A DNA stretch of 64,000 nucleotides. Source: Rapana venosa (Eukaryota; Mollusca; Gastropoda; Neogastropoda; Muricidae). The notes beneath the pieces are model-generated. The model was not told the DNA's origin and did not search any database. It saw only the letters and a program-made list of their open reading frames with translations. Shown here in pieces: positions 10,201 through 32,150 of the stretch. The DNA is taken from positions 25,857,758 through 25,921,757 of the forward strand of contig CM054153.1 of the NCBI GenBank assembly GCA_028751875.1. Direction: 5' to 3'. A program made the translations under genes and the position numbers. Every line of letters begins with the position of its first letter. Positions within the stretch are counted from its first letter, which is position 1.

Positions 10201-13200
10201 AAAATTTGGCCCACCCCATTCTTTTGGGGGGGATGGAAAAACCCCGTGAACGGGCTGCCAAAAAAGACAAATTTACGACTCCCCGCAAAGCCAAACAATC
10301 TTAGAACGATAAAAATCTCCGTTCCCTTTTAAAACCCTTTGGGAAAAACTTTTGAGCTGACATTCAAAGGCTGGGAAAGTAAAGCATGCCTTCCAACAAA
10401 AAATTTTTCAAATTTTTTTCTGAAAAGCCCCTCTTTTCAACAAAAAAATTAAAAAAACCCTAATTTTGCAAAATGTTTTTGGGGAATCCGGGAAAGTAAA
10501 AACAAAAATTCAAATTCCCCAGCCAAAACCCCGAAAAACGTACTTTGTAAATTAAACATTTTTTTTTTTATTTAAAAATTTTTAGCCAAAAAATGGGGGT
10601 GGGAGGCTTCAAAACTCCCTGCACGAAGCCCCTTTCCCCTTGCTTATATAGAATGACTTTTGGGGATGACCCTTTTTTAAAGATAATTTTAAATTTTTAA
10701 AAAATACTTTTGAAAAATGAAAAGGTCTTTTAACCCAAAATAAAATTCCCCAAAAAAAAAGAAAAAAATTATAATTAAAAAAAAAATTTTTTTTTTTTTT
10801 TCCCCCCCTTAATTTTAAAAAACTGAAAAACAAAAACCAAAACCAAAAAACTTTTTTTTGGGGTTTTTAAAATTCCCCCCTTTGATGGGGTTTTGGAATC
10901 TTTAAAAGGCCCCTAAAAAATTAGTAATTTTTGGGTTTGATAATTTTAGAATCTGCATTTTTTTTATTTTTTTAAATGACTTTTCAAAACCATAGAAATT
11001 AAAAATTTTTTTTGCTGTTTTTCGGGTTTTTGTTTTTAAATTACGCTCCTTTTTTTATTTTTTTTCCCCCTCGTTTCCAAAAAGCTTTTTCCCCCCCAAA
11101 AACCACCCCCAGGCCCAAAATTTTTTAAAAAAATTTTTTTTTTGGGTTTTTTTTTTATGCCCCTTTAATTTTTATTGAGGGGGTTAATCCATTTTTCTTT
11201 AGGTTTTTTTCCTTAGGGAAAATCTTTGGGTTTTTTAAAACCATTTATAAAAAACTGCCATCGTTTTTCCCCCTTTTTAATGAATTTTTGCCATTTTTTG
11301 GGGAAAAAGTTTTTTTTGTTTTTTTTTAAAAAATTTTTATGCTTTTTTAATTTATGTTTTCCAGTTTTTTTCCCCCAAGCCCAGCTTTCCAATTTTTTGG
11401 GCGGGGGGAAAAAGGCCCCAAAGGGGGGGTTCAAAAAATTTCCCTTTTTTTAATCAAACCCTGAAAGCCCAAAAAATGTTGAGAACGTTGAAAAGACCAG
11501 TTTGCCCGTTTGCAAATTTTTTTACTCTTTTGGCTGATTTTGTTGGCAGTCTCCGGGTTTCTTAAAAAAGCCCCCTTAAAATCTTTTTAATTAATTTGGA
11601 AAGGCCCCCTTTTTGCAAAAAAAAAAAACATTAAAAAAACCCCCTATTATAATTTTCAAAATTCTTTTAAATTTTACCCCTTTCCAATAAGGAAAAAAAA
11701 TGCCATCCTTAAGGGGCCCCCCAATCTTCAAAAACTTTTAAAATTTTTTTCCTTTTTTTAATTTAAAACCCCCTTTTTTAGAAAAAAAACGGGTGGGGGG
11801 AACTTTCGAACAATAAAGGTGAAAAGTAAAACTTTCCCCCGTCTTCCCCTTAAAAATTTATTTTGGTGTAGTTAAACTCTTTCCCCCCTACCCCAAAAAA
11901 CCCTTTTTTAAATCTTTTATTAACCCACATTCCCCTCAAAATAAAAAATCTTTTTTTAAAAACATAAAAAAAAACCAAATCACACCCAAAAACAGAAAAA
12001 AAATTTTTTTTCCAAAAATTTTTTTTTTTTTGGTAAATTCAACATTTGATTGAAGGGGTTTAATCTTTTTCCCCTTTTCTTTCACCCGGGAAATTCTTAA
12101 AATCCCCTTCTTAGGGGGGAAAAAAACCGTAACTTTTTCCCAAAAAGAATTAAATTATAGAATAAAAAAATTTTTATTATCTTTTTCCCTTGTGTGTTTG
12201 ATATAAAGTCTTTCAAAGCCTAGTCAAATTCTTTTTCCTTTTTATTTTTTTTAAAAAAATTTACGCTCCTTTTCTTGTTTTTTTTTAAGCTTTAACAAAG
12301 CTTAAAAAAGCCAAAACACAACCCCCGAAACCCTTTAAATAAATTTGTTTTGTTTGGTTTTTTTGGGTTTTTTCCATTACATTTTAAAAATGGGATTAAA
12401 ACCAATTTTTTTATTTTTTTGGTTTTTTTCAACATGTAATTTTATTCGAAACTTCTTAACGAATTTGTAAAAAGCCCCTTTAAAACAAAAACATTTTGGA
12501 AAAAGTTTTTTTTTGAAATTTTTTCCTGTTTTCCTGCCTTTTGGTTTTTGCCCAATGTTTAGTCCACCCCGCCCGTCCTTTTCCCTTCTTTTTTTTCTTT
12601 TTTGGGAAAAAAGAGTGAGGGAGCTTCCGAAAATTTAACAAAAACCCCCCCCCCTCCGCCAAAAAAAAAGCTTGGGGGGTCGTTGAAAAACTCCGGTTAG
12701 CCATTTTTTAAAAAAATTTTAAATTTTTTTTTTCTTATTTAAACTACATCCTGGAACAATGAAAAGGGTTTTAATTCCAGAAATCCAACATTTAAATTTT
12801 GGGAAACCCCTTTTTCAAAAAAAGATACTTAAAAAAAAAACCCTAAATTAAAAAATTTTAATTTGAACCTTTCCCTTAGCCTAAGGGCAAAAAATTCATT
12901 CATCCGAAAAACCCCCCGGCAATATTCGATTCTAACTTTTTTTTTTAATTCAAAAAATTTGTAGAAAAAAATGGGTAGTAAACTTAACCTTTCCCGTGAA
13001 GTTTGACCCCTTGCCTTTCCATATAAAAATGCTTCGTGGCTGTTGTTATTTTTGCCTCCTTTCCCCGTCCACCTTTTTAAACTTCTTTTAAAAAACCCAA
13101 ACCCACAACCCAAAAAAAAAAATTTTTTTTTTTGGGTTTTTTAAAAAAAACCAGCAAAAAATTAATAAATGATACATTTTTTTCATTTAACTCCCAAAAT

Positions 13201-13560
13201 ATTATTTTTGTTTAAAAAAATCCCTTTAATAGAACTGTTTTTAAAGTTTTCCCCTTTTTATTTCTGGAATTCTTAATTTTCCCCTTTTATTTATTTTAAA
13301 TGTTGTGGAAAATGGCCCTGAGAATAATGTTAATGTATAGGGGTTTTTGAAGTAACATTCGCTTTTTTCTTGTTGGTTGTGAAAAACTTTCAAAGGACTG
13401 CAGAAAAATTTTTTTTGTAGGGGGCTGTTTTTTAATTAAGCCCCTTTTTTTGTTTTTCCTTTTTCTTTAACAATTTTATTTTAAAAAAACCCGATCCAAC
13501 CACAACCCCGAAAACAAAATATTAAATGTTTGTTTTGGGGTTTTATTGTTATGTCCATAT
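7291..13560. repeat. Array units, homopolymer-smeared block
   Basis: Unit landmarks can still be followed at a shortened spacing of about 1.2-1.3 kb (for example GGTGACCTCAGCCCTC near 8106 and GGTGAACCCAACCCC near 9270), but bases are collapsed into runs of A, T, C or G. The shortening and run structure look like bad consensus and not mutation. No gene is supported; the lysine/phenylalanine-rich open frames are artefacts. Confidence 0.75.
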
Positions 13561-16500
13561 TTGGATATTATGGAGTTGAAATCCATTTTTCATTTTAGTA
13601 CTTTCTTTTAAACTTTTTGTAATGTCCTTGGGGTTTTGATAACTTCATTTATACAGAAATCTGTCCAATAATGTTTTTCCCCCTTACAATGACCTTAGCA
13701 CATTTCATGAATAAGTTTCTTCTGATTGATCTTTTTAACCATGTTTTTGCACTGCTCTTTTGATAGTTCACGCTTTCACATGTTAGTCAACTCTTTTGCA
13801 CCGATCCCCTTTCCCTTCTTTCGGTTTTGCGTTTGGGATGAAAACGGCTGCAAGCAGGGCTTTGCCAGAAAATTTGAACAAAATTTATCAGCATCATCCC
13901 CTTTAAATCGCTTCAATATCAATAGCTTGCAGAAACGATTGAAAAGTACTCCAGTTAAACCAGTTGTAAACAATTTTGGATTTTACTTCTGATGGCTAGA
14001 TCTGATGTGCAAGGTCCTCGATACAATGTAATAGGAAATGACCACTTCAGACAATCTTCTTTTAACATTTAATTTCTGGAAAAGCCGTTTTAGTGCAAAC
14101 CAAAAGAGTTTTCATGGGGGGAAAAAAACGGCGTAAAATATTATGCAAAAAGTCATCATTGGTGGAAACCCCAGCGCCTAGCAGTAAGGGAAGACAAAAT
14201 ATCTATCTGCACTTCCCTTTCCACAGCAGGGCCCGAAGACAAGTACTTCAAATGTAGCTTCATATATCATTTTCTTTTCTAAATTCTAAACATTTGTAGA
14301 ACCAAAAAACTGGTAGTGAGACTTCGAACAACTAACAGCTGCAACCGTAAGCACCTTTGCCTTGTCTTCACTACCCAGACATACTTTTAGTTGGTGTCTG
14401 GGTTTTCCGGTCCTGTCTCACTCACCACGACTACCACTTTTAAATCTTCTATATAAACCTACATTCCTCGACAAAAATGAAACGGGCTTTGTAATTGCAC
14501 AGTTTAAAAAACAACACACAAATACACAGACAACAACTTATCAGATAAACTATACATTTTCTTTAATATTCACACCAACTCCATTATAAATTTTTGTAAA
14601 AATACTGCACGCTTAGTATTGAAGCTGTTTCAATGCTCAAAACCTTTCCAATTTTTCCAAATTTTTTAATTTCCTCCTTTGCATGAGGTGATTAGGAACG
14701 CTCCGGGAACATGCCCACCACAATAGAAAATGATGATGATGATGATGATGATGAAAGATATATGTAATCATTACGTCATTTTCTTAGATTGTGATGATGA
14801 TATGATCTTTACATTAAGGCCAATAGAAAATTGCTTGTGCTGTAGTTCTGGGGATCTGTTAATTTAAAACTGACAGCAGTCCTTTTCATTTTTTTTCATC
14901 GCTTCAATGCTTTCAACAATAGCATTTAAAAAACACCCTGATCCACACCACACCCCCAGAAAACCAAAAATCATCTAAAAATTTTTTGTTGGTTTGGTTT
15001 TGGTTAATGTCCATTCCCCTATTGGATATGAGGAAATTGAAATCCCCTTTTTCATTTTAGTACTTCTTTCAACTTTGTAAATCCCTTGATTCTGTTACTT
15101 TAATTTTACAGAAATCTTCCAATACTTTTTTTTCCCCTTACAATGAACCTTAGCACATTCAGAATTTTTCTTTGATTTATCTTTTACCATGTTTTGCATG
15201 CTCCTTTGATGTTCATGCTTTTTCACTGCTTTAGTCCCACCATCTTTTGCCCGATCCTTTCCCTTTGTGGTTTTGCGTTTGGGGTGGAAAACCAAACTGC
15301 AAGCAGGAGCTTTGCCAGAAAATTTGAACAAAATTTTTCAGCATATCCCTGCAAATCGCTTCCAAAATTCAAAAGCTTTGCAAATCATTGAAAAGTCTCA
15401 GTTTAGCCGTTTGTAAACAAATTTAGGGATTTTATCTCTGTATGTCTAGATCTGATTGGCAAGGTCCTCGGATGACAATGTAATAGGAAAATGACCACTT
15501 CCGAGACAATCTTCTTCACATGAATTACGTGGAAAAGCCGCTTTTTTAGTGCAACAAAAAGAGTACATGGGGGAAAAAACGGCCGATATATTATGCAAAA
15601 TGTCATCATTTGGGGACCTCAGCGCTCTAGCAAGTTTAAGGGAAGACAAAATATGCTATCTGCATCATGCCAACAGCAGGCCGAAACAATACTTCAAAGT
15701 AGCTTCATATATCATATTCTTCTCAATCTAAAACATTGTAGAACCAAAAAACTGGGTGAGTGGAATTCGAACAATAACAGGCTTTCAAACCGTAAGCCAC
15801 CTTTCGCCTTGTCTTTCACTATAAAGCATACTTCAGTTGGCTGTCTGTTATCGGTCTTGCTCTCACTCACACCGACTTCCACTTCTTAAATCTTTAATAA
15901 ACCTTACATTCCTCTAAACAAAAGAAAACGTCTTTGTAATCTGCACAGTAATTCAACCACAAATCACAACAACACTTATCAATAAATGATACATTTTTTT
16001 ATTTTCCCACACTCATTTATTTGTGTAAAATACTGCAACAGCTAAGTATTGAAGCTGTTTCAAAACTTCAAAAACTTTTCCCTTTATCCGGGAAGTTTTA
16101 ATTACCTTTCCCCCTTTGATTTAGGTGATAGGAATCGTCTCGGGATACATGCGACAAAAATGAGAATAATAATGTATGATGATGATGAGGTTGGAAAGTT
16201 ATTATCATTACGTATTTTTCTTAATTGGATGATTGAAATGATCTTACATTAAAGGGACATAGATCAAAATTGCTTTGTGCTTAGTTCTGGGATCTGTTTA
16301 TTAAATCTGACAGAATCTTCTTTCATTGTTTTCATCCCCTCAATGCTTTCAAAAAATAGCATTTGAAAACACCCTGATCCCCAAAACCCCAACCCCCGAA
16401 ACAAAAATCATCTAAATTTGTTTTGTTGGTTGGTTTTTTTAATGTCCATTCCTATTTGGATATGATGGGTTGAAATCATTTTTTTTCATTTTAGTAGCTT

Positions 16501-17110
16501 TCTTTCAAACTTTATGTAGCCTTGATTCTGTATACTTCTTTATACAGAAATCTGTCCCAAAACTTGTTTTTCCCCTTTACAAGAACCTTAGCACATTTCA
16601 AGGAATTAAGTTTTTCCCGAATGTCTTTTAACCGTTTTGCCATGCTCCTTTGATAGTTCCTGCTTTTTCACATGTTTGAGTCCACCATCTTTGCCCCGAT
16701 CGCTTTCCATTCTTGCTGGTTTTGCGTTTGGGGTGGAAAACGCAGCTGCAGAGGGCTTGCCAGAAAATTTGAACAAAATTTAAATCAGCATCATCCCTGC
16801 AACGCTTTAATATCAATAGCTTCAGAATCGATGAAAATACTCCAGTTAGCCATTTGTAAACAAATTTGGATTTTACTTTTTAAAGTGTAGATCTATGTGC
16901 CCAAAGGGCCCGGATGACATGTAATAGGAAATGACCACTTCCGAGACAATCTCTTCAACATGAATTCGTGGAAAAACCGCTCTTTTGTGCAAACAAAAGA
17001 TACATGTGGGAAAAAACGGGCCCTATTATTATGCAAAGTATCATTGGTGAACCTCAGCGCCTAACCAAGTAAGAAACAAAAATATGCTATCTGCATCCCT
17101 GCCAACAGCA
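13561..17110. repeat. Array units with many indels
   Basis: About two and a half units can be read, with landmarks near 14165, 15618 and 17050. Scattered single-base losses give spacings of about 1.43-1.45 kb instead of 1.53 kb. GAT tract near 14730-14752. The minus-strand LINE fragment is present near 15095-15560 but frameshifted. Confidence 0.8.
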
Positions 17111-26700
<9,590 letters not shown>

Positions 26701-28590
26701 AATTCTATCTAATTAACCACATTTTTCTTAAAAATGAAACAGGCCCCTTTATTTGCCCAAAAAACACAACAAATAAAACAACCTTTAGAAAATGAAACAT
26801 TTTCCTCAAACAAAATCCCCTTAATTTGTGGGTTTGAAAATCTTAATATTGGAATGTTTAAAATTAAAAAAAATTTTTTTTTAGAAATTCTTAAAAATCC
26901 CTTTTATTGATTAAATTTTCCGGGGAAAGGCCAAAAATGTTTTTTATGAATTTAATGATGAAAAAATTTTTTGTTTTTCTTTAATTAATTTGATTGTCTT
27001 TTAAACAAATGTCAAAAGCTTTGGCATTTCGGGGGTCGTTTTTAAAACTCCGGGTTTCTTTTTGGGCAGCTTCAAGCTTCAAAAAATTTTTAAAAAATAT
27101 CCCCACAACCCCCCCCAAAAACCAAAAACATCTAAATTTTTTGTTTGGGGTTTTTTGGTTTTAATTTATTAATTTTTTGAGGGGTTTTAAAAACCATTTT
27201 TCAATCCCCTTAAATTTATGTAACCTTTATTCGAATCTCTTTAAAAAATTTCCATAGCCCCCTTTAAATAACAAAAAACATTTAAAAAAAGTTTTTTTGA
27301 AATTACTTTCCTTTTGGCCTGCCCTTTTAAAAAAATGCTTTTCACACTTTTCCACCCCGCCCGAAGCCCCTTCTTTTTTTCTTTTTTTTTTTCCAACTTC
27401 AAAGGGGCTTTTGCCAAAAAACAAAATTTTTCACACCCCCCCCAAAACAAAGCTTTCAAACGGAAAATTCCCATTGTTTTAAACAAAATTTTTAAATTTT
27501 TTTTCTGTAGTCTGTCTATTCAACCCCCCTACAATTAATTAAAAAAACCACTTCCGACAACCTTTTAAAGTTTTGGAAAAACCCCAGTAAACAAAAAAAT
27601 AAAAAAAAACATAATTAAATTTTCTCATTTCCCACCTCACCATAAAAGGGGAAAAAAATGCACATCAGTAAAAGGGGGGCAATCTTCAAAAATTAAATCA
27701 TTCCTTTTTTAATTCTCTTTGAAAAAAAAAAGGGGGGTGAACTTCGAAAATAAAGGTGAAGTAAATTTGTTTTTCATACTAAAATTTGTTTGTATTTGGT
27801 CCTTCTACCCCCCCCGACAAAATTCTTTTTCTTATCCCCAAATTTTTTAAAAATAAAACCTTTTTTCCCTTTTTCAACCCAAATCCGCAACAATTACAAT
27901 AAAAAACTTTTTTCCCAAAACCCCACCCCCAAAAAAAATCTCAAATTTGTTTTGGTGTTTTTTAAAAACCTTTTAAATTTATCCAATTTTAAATTACCTC
28001 CTTTCAAATTTGAAAACTTCCGGGGAAAAATGCAAAAAGAAATTGAATATTTTTATTTAAGAATTTTGAATCATTATTATTTTTCTTTGATTTGATTTTT
28101 TTAATTTTAAGCCCTAAAAAAATTTTTTCGTTTTCATTTCTTTTTCGATCCTTTTTCATTGTTTTTCTGTAAAAGCCAACAAAATTTTCCCCCGAAAAAC
28201 AAAAACCCCCAAAAACCAAAAAACCTTAATTTTTTTTGGTTTGGGGGGGAAAATTTCCCTTACATTTTTGTAAAAAATAATTTTACTTTCTTTCAAATTT
28301 ATGAAGTCCTTGGAAATTTGTATAATTTAACGGCCCCAAAATTTTTTTCCCCTTTTCAAACCTTTTCAACAAAAAAAATTTTTTTTTGTTGAAACCAATT
28401 TTTTCATCTCCTTTAATTTTCCGCTTTTTCCAGTTTAGCCAATTTTTCCCCCACCTTCCCGCGGGGTTTTTTTAAAGACCAACAACTTTGCCAAAAAAAA
28501 AAAAATTTAAACCCCAGTGTTAATTCAAACTTCAAAGTTTAAAAGTACCCCCCCTTTGTCAAATTTTGGGAATTTTTTTTTCTGTTTTTG
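26701..28590. repeat. Array units, smeared block
   Basis: The same unit order is recognisable only in places (TCTAAATTTTTTGTTTGGGG near 27131). Homopolymer runs dominate. No coding content. Confidence 0.65.
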
Positions 28591-29754
28591 TTAGAATCTG
28601 ATGTGGCAAGGTCCTCGGATGACAATGTAATAGGAAAATGACCACTCCGAGACAATCTTCTTCAACATTGAATTTCGTGGAAAAGCCGCTCTTTAGTGCA
28701 AACAAAAGAGTACATGGTGGGAAAAAAACGGCCGTATATATTATGCAAAATGTCATCATTGGTGAACCTCAGCGCTCTAGCCAAGTAAGGAAGACAAAAT
28801 ATGCTATCTGCACTGCATGCCAACAGCAGGGCCCGAAGACAAGTACTTCAAATGTAGCTTCATATATCATTTCTCTTTTCTCAACTTCTAAAACATTTGA
28901 AGAACCAAAAAACTGGGTGAGTGGAGACTTCGAACAACTACACAGGCTGCAACCGTAAGCCACCTTTCGCCCTTGTCTTCACTACTAAGAGCATGACTTC
29001 AGTTGGCTGTCATGTTATCCGGTCCTTGCTCTCACTCACCACCGACTACCACTTCTTAAATCTTCTATATAAACCCTACATTCCTCTGACAACAAATGAA
29101 AACGGTCTTTGTAATCTGCACAGTAAAATACAACACACAAATACACAGACAACAACTTATCAGATAAAACTGATACATTTTTCTTCAATATTCACACCAC
29201 TCCATTATATTTGTGTAAAAATACTGCAACAGTCTTAAGTATTGAAGCTGTTTCAATGCTTCAAAAACCTTTTCCATTTCATCCGGAAGTTCTAATTACC
29301 TCCCTTTGCATGAGGTGATTAGGAATCGTCTCCGTGGAACATGCACCACAATGAGAATAATGATGATGATGATGATGATGATGATGATATAGTAATCATT
29401 ACTGTCATTTTTCTTAGATGTGATGATTGATGATAATGATCTTTACATTAAGGCACAATAGATCAGAAATTGCTTTGTGCTGTAGTTCTGGGGATCTGTT
29501 TATTAAATCTGACAGCAGTCCTTCTTTCATTGTTTTTCATCGCTTCAATGCTTTCAACAATAGCATTTAAAAACACCCTGATCACCACACACACACCCCA
29601 GAAAACCAAAAATCATCTAAATTTGTTTTGTTTGGGTTTGGTTTGGTTTAATGTCCATTCACTATTTGGATATGATGGGAGTTGAAATCCATTTTTTCAT
29701 TTTAGTAGCTTTCTTTCAAACTTATGTAAGTCCTTGGATTCTGATATACTTCAT

Positions 29755-30238
29755 TTATACAGAAATCTGTCCAATACTTGTTTTTCCCCCTTTACAATGA
29801 ACCTTAGCACATTTCATAGGAATTAAGTTTTCTTCTGATTGATCTTTTAACCATGTTTTGCACTGCTCCTTTTGATAGTTCACTGCTTCTTCACATGCTT
29901 TAGTCCACCATCTTTTGCCCGATCGCTTTCCATTCTTGCTGGTTTTGCGTTTGGGGATGGAAAACGCAGCTGCAAGCAGGAGCTTTGCCAGAAAATTTGA
30001 ACAAAATTTATCAGCATCATCCCCTGCAAATCGCTTCAATATCAATAGCTTGCAGAATCGATTGAAAAGTACTCCAGTTAGCCAGTTTGTAAACAAATTT
30101 AGGGATTTTATCTTCTGTATGTGCTAGATCTGATGTGGCAAGGTCCTCGGATGACAATGTAATAGGAAAATGACCACTTCCGAGACAATCTTCTTCAACA
30201 TTGAATTTCGTGGAAAAGCCGCTCTTTAGTGCAAACAA
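29755..30238 (-). pseudogene. LINE endonuclease/linker fragment within array unit
   Basis: The best-preserved copy. Minus-strand reading gives FNVEEDCLGSGHFPITLSSE (endonuclease C-terminus with SGH in place of SDH), then KFVYKLANWSTFQSI, then RWWTKACEEAVNYQKEQCKT and KCAKVHCKGGKTSI. This order, GSDH-like motif, then a 'K.ANW..F' segment, then 'WW...C..A', is the usual order in Jockey/CR1/I-type LINE proteins. One frameshift lies near 30030 between the two halves. The RT domain is absent. Confidence 0.7.
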
Positions 30239-30893
30239 AAAGAGTACATGGTGGGAAAAAAACGGCCGTATATATTATGCAAAATGTCATCATTGGTGAA
30301 CCTCAGCGCTCTAGCCAAGTAAGGAAGACAAAATATGCTATCTGCACTCCATGCCAACAGCAGGGCCCGAAGACAAGTACTTCAAATGTAGCTTCATATA
30401 TCATTTCTCTTTTCTCAACTTCTAAAACATTTGTAGAACCAAAAAACTGGGTGAGTGGAGACTTCGAACAACTACACAGGCTGCAACCGTAAGCCACCTT
30501 TCGCCCTTGTCTTCACTACTAAGAGCATGACTTCAGTTGGCTGTCATGTTATCCGGTCCTTGCTCTCACTCACCACCGACTACCACTTCTTAAATCTTCT
30601 ATATAAACCCTACATTCCTCTGACAACAAATGAAAACGGTCTTTGTAATCTGCACAGTAAAATACAACACACAAATACACAGACAACAACTTATCAGATA
30701 AACGATACATTTTTCTTCAATATTCACACCACTCCATTATATTTGTGTAAAAATACTGCAACAGTCTTAAGTATTGAAGCTGTTTCAATGCTTCAAAAAC
30801 CTTTTCCATTTCATCCGGAAGTTCTTAATTACCTCCCTTTGCATGAGGTGATTAGGAATCGTCTCCGTGGAACATGCGACCACAATGAGAATA

Positions 30894-30928
<35 letters not shown>

Positions 30929-31298
30929 ATAGTAATCATTACTGTCATTTTTCTTAGATGTGATGATTGATGATAATGATCTTTACATTAAGGCACAATA
31001 GATCAGAAATTGCTTTGTGCTGTAGTTCTGGGGATCTGTTTATTAAATCTGACAGCAGTCCTTCTTTCATTGTTTTTCATCGCTTCAATGCTTTCAACAA
31101 TAGCATTTAAAAACACCCTGATCCACACACACACCCCCAGAAAACCAAAAATCATCTAAATTTGTTTTGTTTGGGTTTGGTTTGGTTTAATGTCCATTCA
31201 CTATTTGGATATGATGGGAGTTGGAATCCATTTTTTCATTTTAGTAGCTTTCTTTCAAACTTTATGTAAGTCCTTGGATTCTGATATACTTCATTTAT

Positions 31299-31772
31299 AC
31301 AGAAATCTGTCCAATACTTGTTTTTCCCCTTTACAATGAACCTTAGCACATTTCATAGGATTAAGTTTTTTCTGATTGATCTTTTAACCATGTTTTGCAC
31401 TGCTCCTTTTGATAGTTCACTGCTTCTTCACATGCTTTAGTCCACCATCTTTTGCGCCGATCGCTTTCCATTCTTGCTGGTTTTGCGTTTGGGGATGGAA
31501 AACGCAGCTGCAAGCAGGAGCTTTGCCAGAAAATTTGAACAAAATTTATCAGCATCATCCCCTGCAAATCGCTTCAATATCAATAGCTTGCAGAATCGAT
31601 TGAAAAGTACTCCATGTTAGCCAGTTTGTAAACAAATTTAGGGATTTTATCTTCTGTATGTGCTAGATCTGATGTGGCAAGGGTCTCGGAGACAATGTAA
31701 TAGGAAAATGACCACTTCCGAGACAATCTTCTTCAACATTGAATTTCGTGGAAAAGCCGCTCTTTAGTGCAA
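31299..31772 (-). pseudogene. LINE endonuclease/linker fragment within array unit
   Basis: Same fragment as at 29755-30238, in the next unit. It differs by small indels, including a disrupted stretch near 31680-31700 (GGGTCTCGGAGACAATG). Not functional. Confidence 0.6.
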
Positions 31773-32150
31773 ACAAAAAGAGTACATGGTGGGAAAAAAA
31801 ACGGCCGTATATATTATGCAAAATGTCATCATTGGTGAACCTCAGCGCTTCTAGCCAAGTAAGGAAGACATAATTGCTATCTGCACTCCATGCCAACAGC
31901 AGGGCCGAAGACAAGTACTTCAATGTAGCTTCATATATCATTTCTCTTTTCTCAACTTCTAAAACATTTGTAGAACCAAAAAACTGGGTGAGTGGAGACT
32001 TCGAACAACTACACAGGCTGCAACCGTAAGCCACCTTTCGCCCTTGTCTTCACTATCTAAGAGCATGACTTCAGTTGGCTGTTCATGTTATCCGGTCCTT
32101 GCTCTCACTCACCACCGATATCACTTCTTAATCTTCTATAAAACCCTTAC

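Larger units (their letters stand above)
28591..32150. repeat. Array units, clean block
   Basis: Two complete units with landmarks at 28771 and 30305 and the start of a third at about 31845. They agree almost base for base. The GAT tract differs in length (about 29362-29388 and about 30894-30928), and a few single-base indels distinguish them. This block is the best template for the unit consensus. Confidence 0.95.
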